A stretch of DNA of 64,000 bases from Nitrospira sp. (GTDB taxonomy: Bacteria > Nitrospirota > Nitrospiria > Nitrospirales > Nitrospiraceae), in assembly GCA_024331125.1 (NCBI GenBank), contig JANDJI010000002.1, positions 124,001-188,000 of the forward strand, in the 5' to 3' direction. The notes below the pieces were generated by a model. It was not told the DNA's origin. It searched no databases and saw only the letters and a list, made by a program, of their open reading frames with translations. Below, one piece after another: positions 8,889 through 18,427 of the stretch. The translations under genes and the position numbers were made by a program. Each line of letters starts with the position of its first letter. Position 1 is the first letter of the stretch.

Positions 8889-10331
8889 ATGGCGGTGGAA
8901 TCAAAAAAAATCGTCGGGGGGTTCGGGTGGATCACGTTGGTGAAGTACTCGAACGATATCCTTGGTTTTCTCACAACGTTGCTTTTGGCGAAGTTGCTTG
9001 TGCCGGAAGACTTTGGATTGGTGGCCGTCGCCGGCATGGTCATCGAAGCGTTGCGGATCTTCAAGGACCTCGGGCTGAGTCAAGCCTTGATTTATCGCCA
9101 AGACGACGTCGAACGAGCCAGCCATACGATGTTCATCATGGTGATCGCGCTCAACGCCGTCGTGTTTTTGTGCGCGGTTCTCATTGCTCCGTTGGCCGGG
9201 CGATTCTTTAATAATCCGGGCGTCGTTCCGATTATTGCGATCATGGCGTCCAACCTGATCTGGACCTCTATCAGGGCTGTGCCAGACGCCTTGATGAACA
9301 AGGAGCTGTCTTTCAAGAAACTTGTCGTTCCGGATATCATTCCTGTTGGAATCGGCTCCATCGTCAGCATTGCCATGGCCTATCAGGGATTCGGAGTGTG
9401 GAGCTTGGTCGTGCGCTCCCTGATCATTTCCGTAGGCGGCATGGTCTTGATTTGGCCCTACACCTCCTATCGACCGGCCTTTCAGTTTGATCGAGCGGTC
9501 GCTCGCGAGTTAATGAACTATGGAAAACACATCGTGGGATCTTCCGTCGTGATGGTTGCCGTATACAACGTCGACAAGTTTTTTATCAGCAAGTTTGTCG
9601 GTGTGGCGGCCCTTGGTCTCTATACCATGGCCGTTCACATTGCCAATTTGCCGATCAATCAATTCGCCCATATCGTCTGCCGATTGATGTTTCCGGTCTT
9701 TTCAAAAATGAATCGAGAGTCCGAGGTCTTGAGGCAATCGTTTCTTCAAACGATTCGCTATACCGCCTGCGTCACATTTCCTATGGCCATAGGCATCGCA
9801 ATCTATGGACCGGCCGCGATTGATACGTTCTACGGCGACAGATGGTCCGCCGTGGGGCTGCCGCTCCAAATTCTGACAGGCTACGCCTTATGCCGGTCGC
9901 TGAGCGTGATCATATACGAGATGTTCAAGGCTACGGGAAGACCGGATTTAATGCAGTTTTTTGTCTTGGTGCGGTTGGCGTTGATCGGTCTTTTGGGAAT
10001 CCCGGCTCTCTTATGGCTTGGGCTTCCGGGAATTTGCTGGCTGATTACCGGCACGTACGCGATTGTCCTGGCGTTGGAGGTTAAGAAGGTGGCGGCGGAT
10101 CTCAAAATTTCAGGCGGCGAATTTATGAGGGCGTTGGGACTCCCGGTGATATTATCGGCCAGTCTTATCCCCGCCGTTTATTGGGCGGTCCTGGTTGGTT
10201 TCGGTTCCATGGGCCTCCTTCAGGTGATAGGCGGGATTGTTGTGACGGGCGTTCTGTATTCGGCCGCCGTCGTCTTGCTGGACAGGGTTCTCGTGGCCGA
10301 GGCGAAAAAAGTCCTGTTTTCCACCGCATAG
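8889..10331 (+). CDS. Wzx-type polysaccharide flippase (MOP superfamily)
   Basis: The 480-residue protein is almost wholly hydrophobic, with about 12-14 predicted membrane helices. Its N-terminal region (GWITLVKYSNDILGFLTTLL, then EDFGLVAVAGMVIEALRIFKDLGL) is typical of the oligosaccharide flippases near lipopolysaccharide and EPS genes. Wzx proteins turn undecaprenyl-linked repeat units from the cytosolic to the periplasmic leaflet for polymerisation. Together with the O-antigen-ligase-like protein at 14703 this supports a Wzx/Wzy-like assembly route. The start follows 42 bases of spacer. Confidence 0.87.
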   Translation: MAVESKKIVGGFGWITLVKYSNDILGFLTTLLLAKLLVPEDFGLVAVAGMVIEALRIFKDLGLSQALIYRQDDVERASHTMFIMVIALNAVVFLCAVLIAPLAGRFFNNPGVVPIIAIMASNLIWTSIRAVPDALMNKELSFKKLVVPDIIPVGIGSIVSIAMAYQGFGVWSLVVRSLIISVGGMVLIWPYTSYRPAFQFDRAVARELMNYGKHIVGSSVVMVAVYNVDKFFISKFVGVAALGLYTMAVHIANLPINQFAHIVCRLMFPVFSKMNRESEVLRQSFLQTIRYTACVTFPMAIGIAIYGPAAIDTFYGDRWSAVGLPLQILTGYALCRSLSVIIYEMFKATGRPDLMQFFVLVRLALIGLLGIPALLWLGLPGICWLITGTYAIVLALEVKKVAADLKISGGEFMRALGLPVILSASLIPAVYWAVLVGFGSMGLLQVIGGIVVTGVLYSAAVVLLDRVLVAEAKKVLFSTA

Positions 10332-10403
10332 ATATTTCGGAGAAGATCGGTTCGTGATTGCTTGCGTATCCTGCGCGCGATGAAAACCGGAGTGTGACCT
10401 CAA

Positions 10404-11519
10404 ATGCCTGATTGGCTGATTAAAATTCTGCTGACCGTTTACACGAAAATTCCTCCTGCGCTGAGACCCACACTCAAGGAGCTGTTTGCCAAAAGCACCT
10501 TGCGAGTAGAATCGATGGCCAAACGACGGCAGATCGTTCAAGGGAGGCGGGTGGAGTTTTTAGACTTCGAGATCGCTCATCTTCTTCCCTATGAACTGCT
10601 TGGACCAGGACCGGACGAAGTGTTGGTCGAGGCGGAGTGCAGCCTCATCAGCCCGGGAACCGAACGAGCCGTGCTCTGCGGACTTCCCGGCGCGCGCAGG
10701 AGCTTCCCTTACGTGCCTGGGTACTCTACGGCCGGGAAAGTCGTCAAAAAAGGCGGCGCGGTTAAGGGGATTGAAATCGGCGATCGAGTCACGGGACGTA
10801 TCAAACATGCCAGTCACGAGACGGCCGTCGCGAACAAGCTCTTTAAAGTGCCGTCCAGTGTCACCGCTGAAGAAGCGAGTTTTATAGAACTTGGTATCAT
10901 TGTGCTTCAGGGAATCAGAAAGGCCGCCATCAGACCGGGCGAACGAGTGGCGATCGTCGGACAGGGCTTGATCGGCCAGCTCTCGAACCGGTTGGCTCGT
11001 CTTCTCACGCCGGCTTTGATTGTTGCCGTCGCTCCGAGCCGAAATCGAGAACGATTGGCGATGCTGCCCGGCGGTGTTGATCGATATTTATCTCTACAAG
11101 AAGATCCTTCTTGCGTGTACGACATCGGCGCCGATGTGGTCATCGAAGCGGTCGGCACGCCTCAGGCGAATATCACGGCGATGCATTGTGCCCGCGAGGG
11201 GGGGCGAGTCGTCCTTCTGGGCAGCTCGCGCGGTTTGACACGGGATTTGGATATGTGGAGCGCGGCTCAAAAGAAAAATTTGACGGTAATCGGGGCGCAC
11301 ATCAGCGACATGCCGGAGAAAGACGCAAGCCCGCAGCGTTGGACATATGAGCAAGAGGGTAAACTGTTCCTTGAACTGTTGCAAACGGGCCGATTGAAAG
11401 TGGCGGATCTGATCACCTGGCGAGCCAAGCCGGAAGAATGTAATGCAGTGTACGAGGTGCTGGCGGAGGGAGGGCGTGATCACGTGGGAGTGACGTTCAA
11501 CTGGACGATCAAAGAATAG
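10404..11519 (+). CDS. zinc-type (MDR) alcohol dehydrogenase, half of a split bi-domain oxidoreductase
   Basis: The protein has 371 residues. After a short lead the MDR substrate domain runs from about 40 (RQIVQGRRVEFLDF) with LISPGTERA near 87-95 and PYVPGYSTAGKV near 107-118. The Rossmann domain carries VAIVGQGLIGQL near 175-186. It is known that many EPS loci encode one polypeptide joining such an MDR domain to a Gfo/Idh/MocA domain; here the Gfo/Idh protein is a separate gene 65 bases downstream. The usual zinc cysteine cluster is not obvious, which also fits that group. It probably oxidises or reduces a sugar or an activated sugar precursor with NAD(P). Confidence 0.8.
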   Translation: MPDWLIKILLTVYTKIPPALRPTLKELFAKSTLRVESMAKRRQIVQGRRVEFLDFEIAHLLPYELLGPGPDEVLVEAECSLISPGTERAVLCGLPGARRSFPYVPGYSTAGKVVKKGGAVKGIEIGDRVTGRIKHASHETAVANKLFKVPSSVTAEEASFIELGIIVLQGIRKAAIRPGERVAIVGQGLIGQLSNRLARLLTPALIVAVAPSRNRERLAMLPGGVDRYLSLQEDPSCVYDIGADVVIEAVGTPQANITAMHCAREGGRVVLLGSSRGLTRDLDMWSAAQKKNLTVIGAHISDMPEKDASPQRWTYEQEGKLFLELLQTGRLKVADLITWRAKPEECNAVYEVLAEGGRDHVGVTFNWTIKE

Positions 11520-11584
11520 CGCGATGATGAATCGGTCCGGCTAGTGGGTGGAAGAATCTGTTTCGGGATGATGGGGGAGGAGCC

Positions 11585-12643
11585 ATGGAGTCTTTACGAA
11601 TCGGCATTGTGGGAGCCGGCGCGATTGCGCAGCGGAATGCAAAAGAAGCCGCTGCGTCCGGGGCGGCAAAGATCGCGGGTGTGTTCGATCTGAACCATAA
11701 AGTGGCGAGAGACATGGCCAAGGCGCTGTCTGCGCCGTTCTTTCCGAGTTATGAATCGTTGCTTGCGAGCTCGGACGTGGAGGCGGTCCTCCTCTCCGTT
11801 CCCCATTATCTCCACAAAAGCATGACCATAGAGGCGGCTTCCCGCGGAAAACACGTGCTTGTCGAGAAGCCGATGGCCAACACCCTTGATGAAGCGAGAG
11901 AAATGATCGCCTGCTGCGAGAAAAACGGTGTTCAGCTCACGGTCAATTATAGTTTTCGATATTTGCCCAAGATTCAAAAAGCCAGACAACTAATCCAAGA
12001 AGGAGCAGTTGGGGATATTACCGGAATCCAGATTATCGCTCATCAGTTTAAAGATCGAGGCTATTGGAGCGGGGCCAGAAGCAATTCTCCCGATGACTGG
12101 CGGGCCTCGAAGGAGAAGTGCGGCGGGGGATTTCTCATTATGAATGTGTGCCACGTGATCGACTATCTCTATTTTGTGACGGGGTTGAAGGGGGCTCGGG
12201 TGTACAGCGAATACGCGACGCTGGGCTCGCCGGCGGATGTGGAAGACATTATCAGCGTCAGCGTGCGACTGTCCAACGGGGGGATCGGCTCGATCAGTGC
12301 CAGTTCGATCATGCGGGGAGCCGATCAGGCGGAAGAACGGATCTGGGGAACGAAGGGAACCATTATTTTGGACGGAGAGGGGTTATCGCTCTATTCCACA
12401 AGGCCAATAGACGGCAAGAGACCTGGCAAGATGTTCCGCTACGCGAAATTTCCGAACGTGAGTTGGACGGCCGAATGGGTCAAAGGCTTTACCGCGTCGG
12501 TTCGCCAAGGAACCAAACCGGATATCTCCGACCGGGAAGGATGGGACAATCTCGCTTTCATCTCCGCGGCCTATCAATCGATGGAAAAAGGAAGGCCCAT
12601 GGAAGTCATTCCCTTCCCTGAGCACGGAATGTCGCGAGCCTGA
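11585..12643 (+). CDS. Gfo/Idh/MocA family oxidoreductase
   Basis: This 352-residue protein starts with a dinucleotide-binding fold (RIGIVGAGAIAQRN, residues 5-18). The EKPMAN motif near 97 has the catalytic/nicotinamide-contacting lysine. The C-terminal alpha/beta substrate domain includes GGGFLIMNVCHVIDYLYF near 180-197, where the D-x-x-x-H type of Gfo active site is expected (here NVCHVIDY). A strong GGGAGGAG ribosome site lies just before the ATG. It is the likely second half of the split bi-domain enzyme begun by the alcohol dehydrogenase gene. Products of such enzymes are typically keto-, deoxy- or uronic sugars. Confidence 0.85.
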   Translation: MESLRIGIVGAGAIAQRNAKEAAASGAAKIAGVFDLNHKVARDMAKALSAPFFPSYESLLASSDVEAVLLSVPHYLHKSMTIEAASRGKHVLVEKPMANTLDEAREMIACCEKNGVQLTVNYSFRYLPKIQKARQLIQEGAVGDITGIQIIAHQFKDRGYWSGARSNSPDDWRASKEKCGGGFLIMNVCHVIDYLYFVTGLKGARVYSEYATLGSPADVEDIISVSVRLSNGGIGSISASSIMRGADQAEERIWGTKGTIILDGEGLSLYSTRPIDGKRPGKMFRYAKFPNVSWTAEWVKGFTASVRQGTKPDISDREGWDNLAFISAAYQSMEKGRPMEVIPFPEHGMSRA

Positions 12644-12645
12644 AG

Positions 12646-13437
12646 ATGCAAAACCACACGCTCGAACTTATCGTCGAAAAAACGTCGCGTCCATTGATTG
12701 CGGCTGAGACGGATCCGCCAGACTATGGAGTCGCACGGGTCGTGAGAAGCAATGGAGGATACATCAAAAGCAGCGGAGCATCACATGTGCTCACAACGGT
12801 TACTGCGCCGCGGTCCTCCATAATCACAGTGCCGGAGGGCGAATGCGTCCCCGTACCACCATCGCTCGGCGAAGACGAGGCATTGCTTGCCGTTCCGCTC
12901 GCTGCGGCGTTGAGCGTGTGGGACCGTCTCCAACTGGAGTTGGGAGAAATCGCCGTCTATACCGAGGGAAATAAATTGGCGGACCTGGTCGGACAGGCCG
13001 CCGTCTGGCGAGGCGGTTGTCCGGTGATTCGTCTGGACAGCGATCCTGAATGGGCGCCGTTGAATATGGGAGAGCGCCTGTCGATAGCCGATCCGGAAGA
13101 GGCGCTGCGTCGTCTTCAGAAGCGCGTTCACGGCAAACCGGGATTTACCGCTGTTGATTTGAGCGGGCGACCGGAAATCATCGATCTTCTCTTGGAAGCA
13201 ATGCCCCGCTGGGGACGGCTGATGCTTGCCGGACGCACCCAAAAGCCTCTGACCGTCGATTTCTACAACAACGTCCATCGAAAAGGCGCGTTGCTGCTGT
13301 GCGAGGTGTTCGAGCCCGTCTCGGTATTTGAGAAAAGGGAACGAGAGGCATATCTCTCTACCGCGTTTCGGCTTCTGGAAAAAACGGAGATCGCCGAGGT
13401 CTGCTCCCGTCTGGTAGTGGCGCATCGGTCAAGCTGA
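12646..13437 (+). CDS. degenerate MDR-dehydrogenase-like protein
   Basis: The 263-residue protein starts 2 bases after the Gfo/Idh gene. It is not an obvious enzyme. Alignment by eye with the alcohol dehydrogenase at 10404 matches GVARVV to AGKVV, VPVPPSLGEDEA to the post-GroES helix, and LGEIAVYTEGNKLADLV to the cofactor-loop segment. The glycine signature (GxGxxG) is lost there (TEGNKL). The final region (WGRLMLAGR) matches the strand after the cofactor domain. I infer a truncated, catalytically dead paralogue, perhaps a regulatory or structural subunit of the oxidoreductase pair. No homologue with a known function comes to mind. Confidence 0.6.
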   Translation: MQNHTLELIVEKTSRPLIAAETDPPDYGVARVVRSNGGYIKSSGASHVLTTVTAPRSSIITVPEGECVPVPPSLGEDEALLAVPLAAALSVWDRLQLELGEIAVYTEGNKLADLVGQAAVWRGGCPVIRLDSDPEWAPLNMGERLSIADPEEALRRLQKRVHGKPGFTAVDLSGRPEIIDLLLEAMPRWGRLMLAGRTQKPLTVDFYNNVHRKGALLLCEVFEPVSVFEKREREAYLSTAFRLLEKTEIAEVCSRLVVAHRSS

Positions 13438-13468
13438 CAAGTTTGGCATGAGGACGTTGAAGCTTCTT

Positions 13469-13483
13469 GTGTCATCCTGACAC
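13469..13483. repeat. short palindrome in intergenic gap
   Basis: A 6-bp inverted repeat (GTGTCA, 3-base loop, TGACAC) lies in the 127-base gap between 13437 and 13565. There is no clean T-run after it, although a pyrimidine-rich stretch (13501-13516) follows. It might be an operator or a weak terminator separating two transcription units. The rest of the gap shows nothing recognisable. Confidence 0.3.
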
Positions 13484-13564
13484 GAGAGCATTTTAGGAGC
13501 CCCCCTTTTCTTCTGTTATTACTTTTGGCGAGTATCAGAAGCATCAAGCAGAGCGTGCAAGAAC

Positions 13565-14698
13565 ATGAAACCTGTCTCGATCTTGCATTTGCGGGACACG
13601 TACGAAATCGGCGGGCCGGGAAAAACCATTCTTGAAACCTTTCGAGCCATTGACCGGAGTAGGTTTCAACTGCATCTGGGCATATTTCTCAGGCGGGGGG
13701 AAACACCAGATTCTCCCTTCATCAAAGAAGCTAAACGCATCGGCATGCCGCTTCATTTCATCACCGGATTTCACCAGTATGATCTGCGCATGGCGCTCAA
13801 GATCAATGAAGTGGCGAAAGTCGAACAGATCGACATCATCCATGCGCATGAGGTGAAATCGGATGGGATTGCTTATCTCGCGTCGAGATTGCGGCCGGTG
13901 CCGATCGTCACGACATTGCATGGTTGGATTGGGAATAGCCTGAAAGGTCGGCTGTTTATTGCGTTGGACAAACGTATCGCTCGGGGATTTGATCGAGTGA
14001 TTGCAGTGTCGCGTCAGATTGAGCAGGAGTTACTAGAGGCTGGAGTCCCTCAACACAAAATACGCCTCCTGCATAATGCGATTGTCGTCGAAAATTATCA
14101 ACGAAAAGGAATACGAGGGATCCTTCAAGAAGTTGTGGGCCGACCGGTAGAAAGTCCTGTGATTGCTAGTGTGGGGCGACTGAGCCCTGAGAAGGGCCAT
14201 GCTGATCTGGTTGATGCCATTGCGCTTGTCAAAAAATCAGGCCACAAGGTGTCTCTTGTGTTGATCGGTGATGGGCCAGAGCGGCAATCGTTGTTGCGGC
14301 AGATCGAAAAGCTTGGTTTGCAAGACTGTGTCCATTTGCCAGGCTATGTTCAAGCCCCGCAGCGGCTGCTCGAAGAAGTCGATTTGATGGTGTTACCATC
14401 TCATACTGAGGGCTTGCCCAATGCGGCGTTAGAGGCCCTGTTGATGGAAGTACCCGTGTTGGCTACGAGAGTCGGTGGGACGCCGGAAGTGATCACCGAC
14501 GGAGAAACGGGCCGGTTGGTGGCGCCTTACTCGCCATCTGAGCTGGCGGACGGCATTCTGGAGTTTCTCGCTTTGCCGGAGAGCTGGAAACAGATGGCAA
14601 GGCGAGGGAAAAAAATGGTCGAGACCCATTTTGATTTTCGGGCGAGAACGCGCAAGCTGGAAACAATTTATGAAGAGGTGTTGAAAGGGCCGACTTAA
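13565..14698 (+). CDS. GT4-family glycosyltransferase
   Basis: The 377-residue GT-B enzyme opens with SILHLRDTYEIGGPGKTI and has a linker near 170. The donor domain starts at SVGRLSPEKGH (about 200), and the GT4 signature lies near 283-300 (SHTEGLPNAALEALLMEVP), with both glutamates present. Its base use is slightly more AT-rich than its upstream neighbours, and it follows the longest gap in this part of the locus (127 bases), so it may begin a new transcription unit. It presumably adds a sugar to the repeat unit. Only 4 bases separate it from the ligase-like gene. Confidence 0.87.
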   Translation: MKPVSILHLRDTYEIGGPGKTILETFRAIDRSRFQLHLGIFLRRGETPDSPFIKEAKRIGMPLHFITGFHQYDLRMALKINEVAKVEQIDIIHAHEVKSDGIAYLASRLRPVPIVTTLHGWIGNSLKGRLFIALDKRIARGFDRVIAVSRQIEQELLEAGVPQHKIRLLHNAIVVENYQRKGIRGILQEVVGRPVESPVIASVGRLSPEKGHADLVDAIALVKKSGHKVSLVLIGDGPERQSLLRQIEKLGLQDCVHLPGYVQAPQRLLEEVDLMVLPSHTEGLPNAALEALLMEVPVLATRVGGTPEVITDGETGRLVAPYSPSELADGILEFLALPESWKQMARRGKKMVETHFDFRARTRKLETIYEEVLKGPT

Positions 14699-14702
14699 AG
14701 CG

Positions 14703-15971
14703 ATGGTCTATTGGGGCATTCTTCTATTCTTTGTCTTGGAATATATCCGTCCCGGCAGTTATGTGCCGGCGTTGAACGCGCTGCACCTAAACTCGATCGT
14801 TCCCCTTTCCGTATTTCTCGGCTCTCTTGTGAGTCGTGGGGGCAAGGTCGCAGATGTCTTGAACAGCCCCAATGCCCGCTGGATCGCGTATTTGCTGTTT
14901 TTGATCGTCATCTCGGGGTTGACCTGCGACGTCAAACAATATGCGCTCAATGTCTTTGAGATGGTATTGGGCTATTGCCTTGCCTATTTTTTCCTCAGAA
15001 AGGAAATCTATACCGTCAACAGGATGAGCGGAGTATTGGCAACGCTGGTCTTGGTTCACGTTGTCGTTGGACTCTTGACCCCTGAATTATTTTCTGGTGA
15101 CGGGGAGCGCCACTATATTGCCTCCGGCGGGTTTTTAGGAGACGGTAACGATTTCGCTCTGTCGGTCAATATCACGATTCCGTTTTGTCTGTTTTTGATG
15201 CTGAACGCACAGGGAAAAGTCAAGAAGTTGTTTTTCACCGGGCTGTTATTTTTGCTGATCTTTGCGGTGGTCGCCACTCAATCGCGAGGAGGAATCCTTG
15301 CCTTGTCCAGTATCGGCTTTTACTATTGGCTTAAGAGTCAGAGAAAGATATTAGGGGTTATTGGGATCGGCATTGTAATCCTCTTCATTTTGGCCGTTGC
15401 TCCCGGTCAACTTTTTGACCGTTTGGCCACGCTGACCAAGACCGGTGAAGAAATGGAGGGATCCGCTCAGGGCAGAATCTTGGCATGGACGGCCGCGGTC
15501 AAAATGGCCGCCGACAATCCGTTGTTGGGTGGAGGGGTCGGCCATTTTCCCGTCAAGTATGGGGCGGAATATAGACCGGAGGGGTACGGGCTGAATGAAA
15601 TCCCATGGCAAACGGCTCATTCCTCGTACTTTCTTATACTTGGAGAATTAGGGCTTCCGGGCATCGTTTTTCTTGTAGGAATTATTGTCTCTAATTTAAT
15701 GGCAAATAAACGCATGCTCCGTGAATTGGGCCAAGGAGTGACTAGGCAGGCGATTACATGCAGGAATTTGGTGATCGCATTAGATGCGAGTTTGATCGGT
15801 TTTGCGGTAGGTGGGGCGTTTCTTTCTGCCGCGTATTCTCCGCATATTTATATATTGGCTGCTCTCTTGGAATGCGGGCGTGATCTTTATAAAAAGTCGC
15901 TTGTTCCCAAGCCTGCTGCGGATCTCAGTGATCCGACCCCCCAGCCGATCTATCGACAGGTACCAGCCTGA
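14703..15971 (+). CDS. O-antigen ligase/polymerase-like membrane protein
   Basis: The protein has 422 residues and about 10-12 membrane helices. The conserved Wzy_C/WaaL segment is visible: ATQSRGGILAL near 181, GRILAWTAAVKMAADNPLLG near 258-278, a large periplasmic loop with AHSSYFLILGELGLPG near 300-315. Exosortase-A loci usually contain such a protein, annotated as a putative O-glycosylation ligase. It could polymerise the exopolysaccharide or transfer it to protein or lipid. The context with flippase at 8889 supports periplasmic action on undecaprenyl-linked glycan. Ligase versus polymerase cannot be told from sequence. Confidence 0.82.
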   Translation: MVYWGILLFFVLEYIRPGSYVPALNALHLNSIVPLSVFLGSLVSRGGKVADVLNSPNARWIAYLLFLIVISGLTCDVKQYALNVFEMVLGYCLAYFFLRKEIYTVNRMSGVLATLVLVHVVVGLLTPELFSGDGERHYIASGGFLGDGNDFALSVNITIPFCLFLMLNAQGKVKKLFFTGLLFLLIFAVVATQSRGGILALSSIGFYYWLKSQRKILGVIGIGIVILFILAVAPGQLFDRLATLTKTGEEMEGSAQGRILAWTAAVKMAADNPLLGGGVGHFPVKYGAEYRPEGYGLNEIPWQTAHSSYFLILGELGLPGIVFLVGIIVSNLMANKRMLRELGQGVTRQAITCRNLVIALDASLIGFAVGGAFLSAAYSPHIYILAALLECGRDLYKKSLVPKPAADLSDPTPQPIYRQVPA

Positions 15972-16030
15972 TTGAAGGTGCCGGCTACTGTGCCGATTCC
16001 AAGCTTATTAGTTTGGTGACAAAAGACGGC

Positions 16031-17044
16031 ATGCTGAAACGGGTGATCTTGTGGTCGTTTGTTCTTGTTCCGATGGTGCTGGGCGGCCTGGTGGTGCTGT
16101 TGGTCGGTTCGGCCCTGTTCGTCATCCACGTGACTCATGATGCCGAAGCATTTGCCGGTGCAATGGAGCTGTTCCGACAACTCGCGAGAGATGTGTATGA
16201 AAGACATCGATCCATCTGGCAGGCGCAGAGCGACTGCATCGTGTTTGACGAAGTCCTGTTTTACAAGCCGCGACCGGGGCCATGCGAGTTCAAGAACGTC
16301 GAGTTTTCGACGGTCCTCACCTTCGATGAGATGGGATTTAGGCAATCGGGTTTGTCCGATGAGAGGGTACGACGCCCGACCCGCGGGCGAGTTGTGGTGC
16401 TTGGCGATTCTCAAGCCATGGGTTGGGGCGTTCAAGATCACGAAACGTTTGCCGCCGTGTTGGCTCATCAGTACGGCTTTGAAGTCTTTAACCTTGCGGT
16501 ATCAAGTTATGGAACGGCCAGGGAACTTTTGAGACTGCAAAAAGAATTTTCGCTTCAGCAAGACGACATAGTGGTCATTCAGTATCATCCCAACGACTTG
16601 CCTGAAAACCGGGCCTTTCTGATGAACGGGGGTCGTTTGCCTCATCATAGTCCGTCCGATCTGGATCGGCTGAAGCACGCACCTCAGGACTATGGAGTGT
16701 TGCAGGTCACGGCGTCGGTCTTCTTTATTTTGAAGGGGAAGCTCATTCATGCCGTCAGCGGCTCGTCGGAAAGCGAAGGAGACGGTCGCCATGTGGAAAC
16801 ATTTCTCGCCGTCGTCAATCGTTTCCCGCTCCTCAACAAAGCACGCGTCCTTGTCTGCGAAGTCAACAGTTTCGGCCTGGCGACGTCTTTTGCGGATGAG
16901 CTCGAACGATCGTCCGATGGTCGCATCGGTGTGTTAAAGCCGGCATGGGAACCAGGGGACTTCTACGAATTGGATCCTCATCTGACCCCAGCCGGTCATC
17001 GCCATGTAGCGCGCGTGATCGCTGACGCCATCATGGCGAATTGA
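16031..17044 (+). CDS. membrane-anchored SGNH/GDSL hydrolase-like protein
   Basis: The protein has about 337 residues from the ATG at 16031 (TTG/GTG alternatives at 16013/16016; no strong ribosome site for any). One N-terminal membrane helix (5-30) places the rest outside the cytosol. Block I reads LGDSQAMGWG near 123-132 (catalytic Ser after GD), a block-III-like YHPNDLPEN lies near 185, and the C-terminal DPHLTPAGH near 317 supplies Asp-x-His. Such proteins resemble AlgJ/AlgX-type O-acetyl transferases or esterases that modify exopolysaccharide in the periplasm. It is the first of five SGNH genes in the window. Confidence 0.78.
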   Translation: MLKRVILWSFVLVPMVLGGLVVLLVGSALFVIHVTHDAEAFAGAMELFRQLARDVYERHRSIWQAQSDCIVFDEVLFYKPRPGPCEFKNVEFSTVLTFDEMGFRQSGLSDERVRRPTRGRVVVLGDSQAMGWGVQDHETFAAVLAHQYGFEVFNLAVSSYGTARELLRLQKEFSLQQDDIVVIQYHPNDLPENRAFLMNGGRLPHHSPSDLDRLKHAPQDYGVLQVTASVFFILKGKLIHAVSGSSESEGDGRHVETFLAVVNRFPLLNKARVLVCEVNSFGLATSFADELERSSDGRIGVLKPAWEPGDFYELDPHLTPAGHRHVARVIADAIMAN

Positions 17045-17120
17045 GCCGGTGTCGGCCGATCGATGAGAAGTTGATCGATCACATGGTGAGCATGTTGAAG
17101 GCGGGTCGGTCATAAAAGTC

Positions 17121-18305
17121 ATGAGCCGTCGGATCCTTGTGATCATTCCCTATGACATCACCATCGGCTTTGCCTTCAGCCGACTGATAGGGGTGTTTTT
17201 CGATGCCTGTGTCCAAGCCACGGAAAACCCCGATGATGTGCACTTTGCCTTTTCCACTGTGGGGGCGCAGTATTCAGCGGCTCTGCCGAGCGGATTCTCC
17301 AACCTTGTTGAATTTAACTCACGGGCTCATCAAGCCAATGATGTACAAAGACTCTGTGCCTACATCCGGCGACATCGTATTGAGGCGGCGTTTATCGTCG
17401 ATGTCGCGGTGGAGGCCGGTTACTTGCGTGACATTCGGAACGCGGGGATTAAGACCATCATTGCGTACTGGGGGGCTCCTTTAAGCCGGATCAATCGAGG
17501 GTGGAAACTCTTGCTGAAGCGTTTGGAAGTGAAGTGCTTGCGTCCGGCAAAACCGGATCATTTTATTGTGGAATCGCAGGCTATGCTGGATACAGCCATT
17601 CAGGGGCGAGGGATCCCCGTCTCCATGACGACCATTGTGCCTACCGGCGTGGACGAAACCAAATTCCGTCCTCTTCCGGAATGCCAGAAACACGTTTGTA
17701 CAAAGTTTGATATTCCTCCGCATCGATCCGTGGTTGTTTTTATGGGGCATCTCCATAAACGAAAGGGAGTGCATATCCTCCTCCAAGCAGCCGATCATAT
17801 TGTGAAGCAACTTCACCGGAAGGATATGCATTTTCTTTTTTTAGGAAATCGTCCTGGAGAGGCCGATGTCTTTGACGGGGTCTATGATCCGCTTGTCACC
17901 GGTCCGTTCATTACATTCGGAGGCTATCAGGCGGATGTTCCGGAATTGTTGGCCGGATGCCGAGTGGGGTGTGTGCCGACTACGGGATGGGATTCTTTTC
18001 CTCTCTCTCCGTTGGAAATGCAAGCGTGCGGGTTGCCGGTGGTCGTGAGTGATTGTCAGGGCCTTCCCGAAAGCGTTATCGACGGCGTTACGGGGTTGGT
18101 CGTTCCGGCTGGTGACGTGACGGCCTTGTCGTCGGCTCTCCAGCGAATTATTGATAATAACGAGATGCGTCGTACAATGAGTGAGGCGGCTGTCGAACGA
18201 ATTCGTTCCTCTTTTACCCGATCTCGTCAGGTTGAGGGGATTCGCGAGGTGGTCCGTCGCGTGACCGGATGGCGGGAAATGTCTCCTGCACCAAGTACGG
18301 CGTAG
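17121..18305 (+). CDS. GT4-family glycosyltransferase
   Basis: This 394-residue GT-B protein has a donor domain starting near 190 (VVVFMGHLHKRKGVHILL). The C-terminal signature GWDSFPLSPLEMQACGLPV near 290-308 has the spaced acidic residues of GT4. GLPESVIDGVTGLVVP then closes the UDP/GDP-sugar site. It begins a run of three consecutive GT4 genes (17121, 18428, 19510) after a 76-base gap. Its specific linkage is unknown. Confidence 0.85.
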   Translation: MSRRILVIIPYDITIGFAFSRLIGVFFDACVQATENPDDVHFAFSTVGAQYSAALPSGFSNLVEFNSRAHQANDVQRLCAYIRRHRIEAAFIVDVAVEAGYLRDIRNAGIKTIIAYWGAPLSRINRGWKLLLKRLEVKCLRPAKPDHFIVESQAMLDTAIQGRGIPVSMTTIVPTGVDETKFRPLPECQKHVCTKFDIPPHRSVVVFMGHLHKRKGVHILLQAADHIVKQLHRKDMHFLFLGNRPGEADVFDGVYDPLVTGPFITFGGYQADVPELLAGCRVGCVPTTGWDSFPLSPLEMQACGLPVVVSDCQGLPESVIDGVTGLVVPAGDVTALSSALQRIIDNNEMRRTMSEAAVERIRSSFTRSRQVEGIREVVRRVTGWREMSPAPSTA

Positions 18306-18427
18306 GATTTGGGTTCGGCCAGGCTCCTCGGGAGTTGAGGCACTTCGTATTGTGGAGCTGCACGGTGTCATTCGCATTTGGTGACAACCCCGCACGTTCC
18401 AATCGGCAGGAGCGACGAATCAATCTG

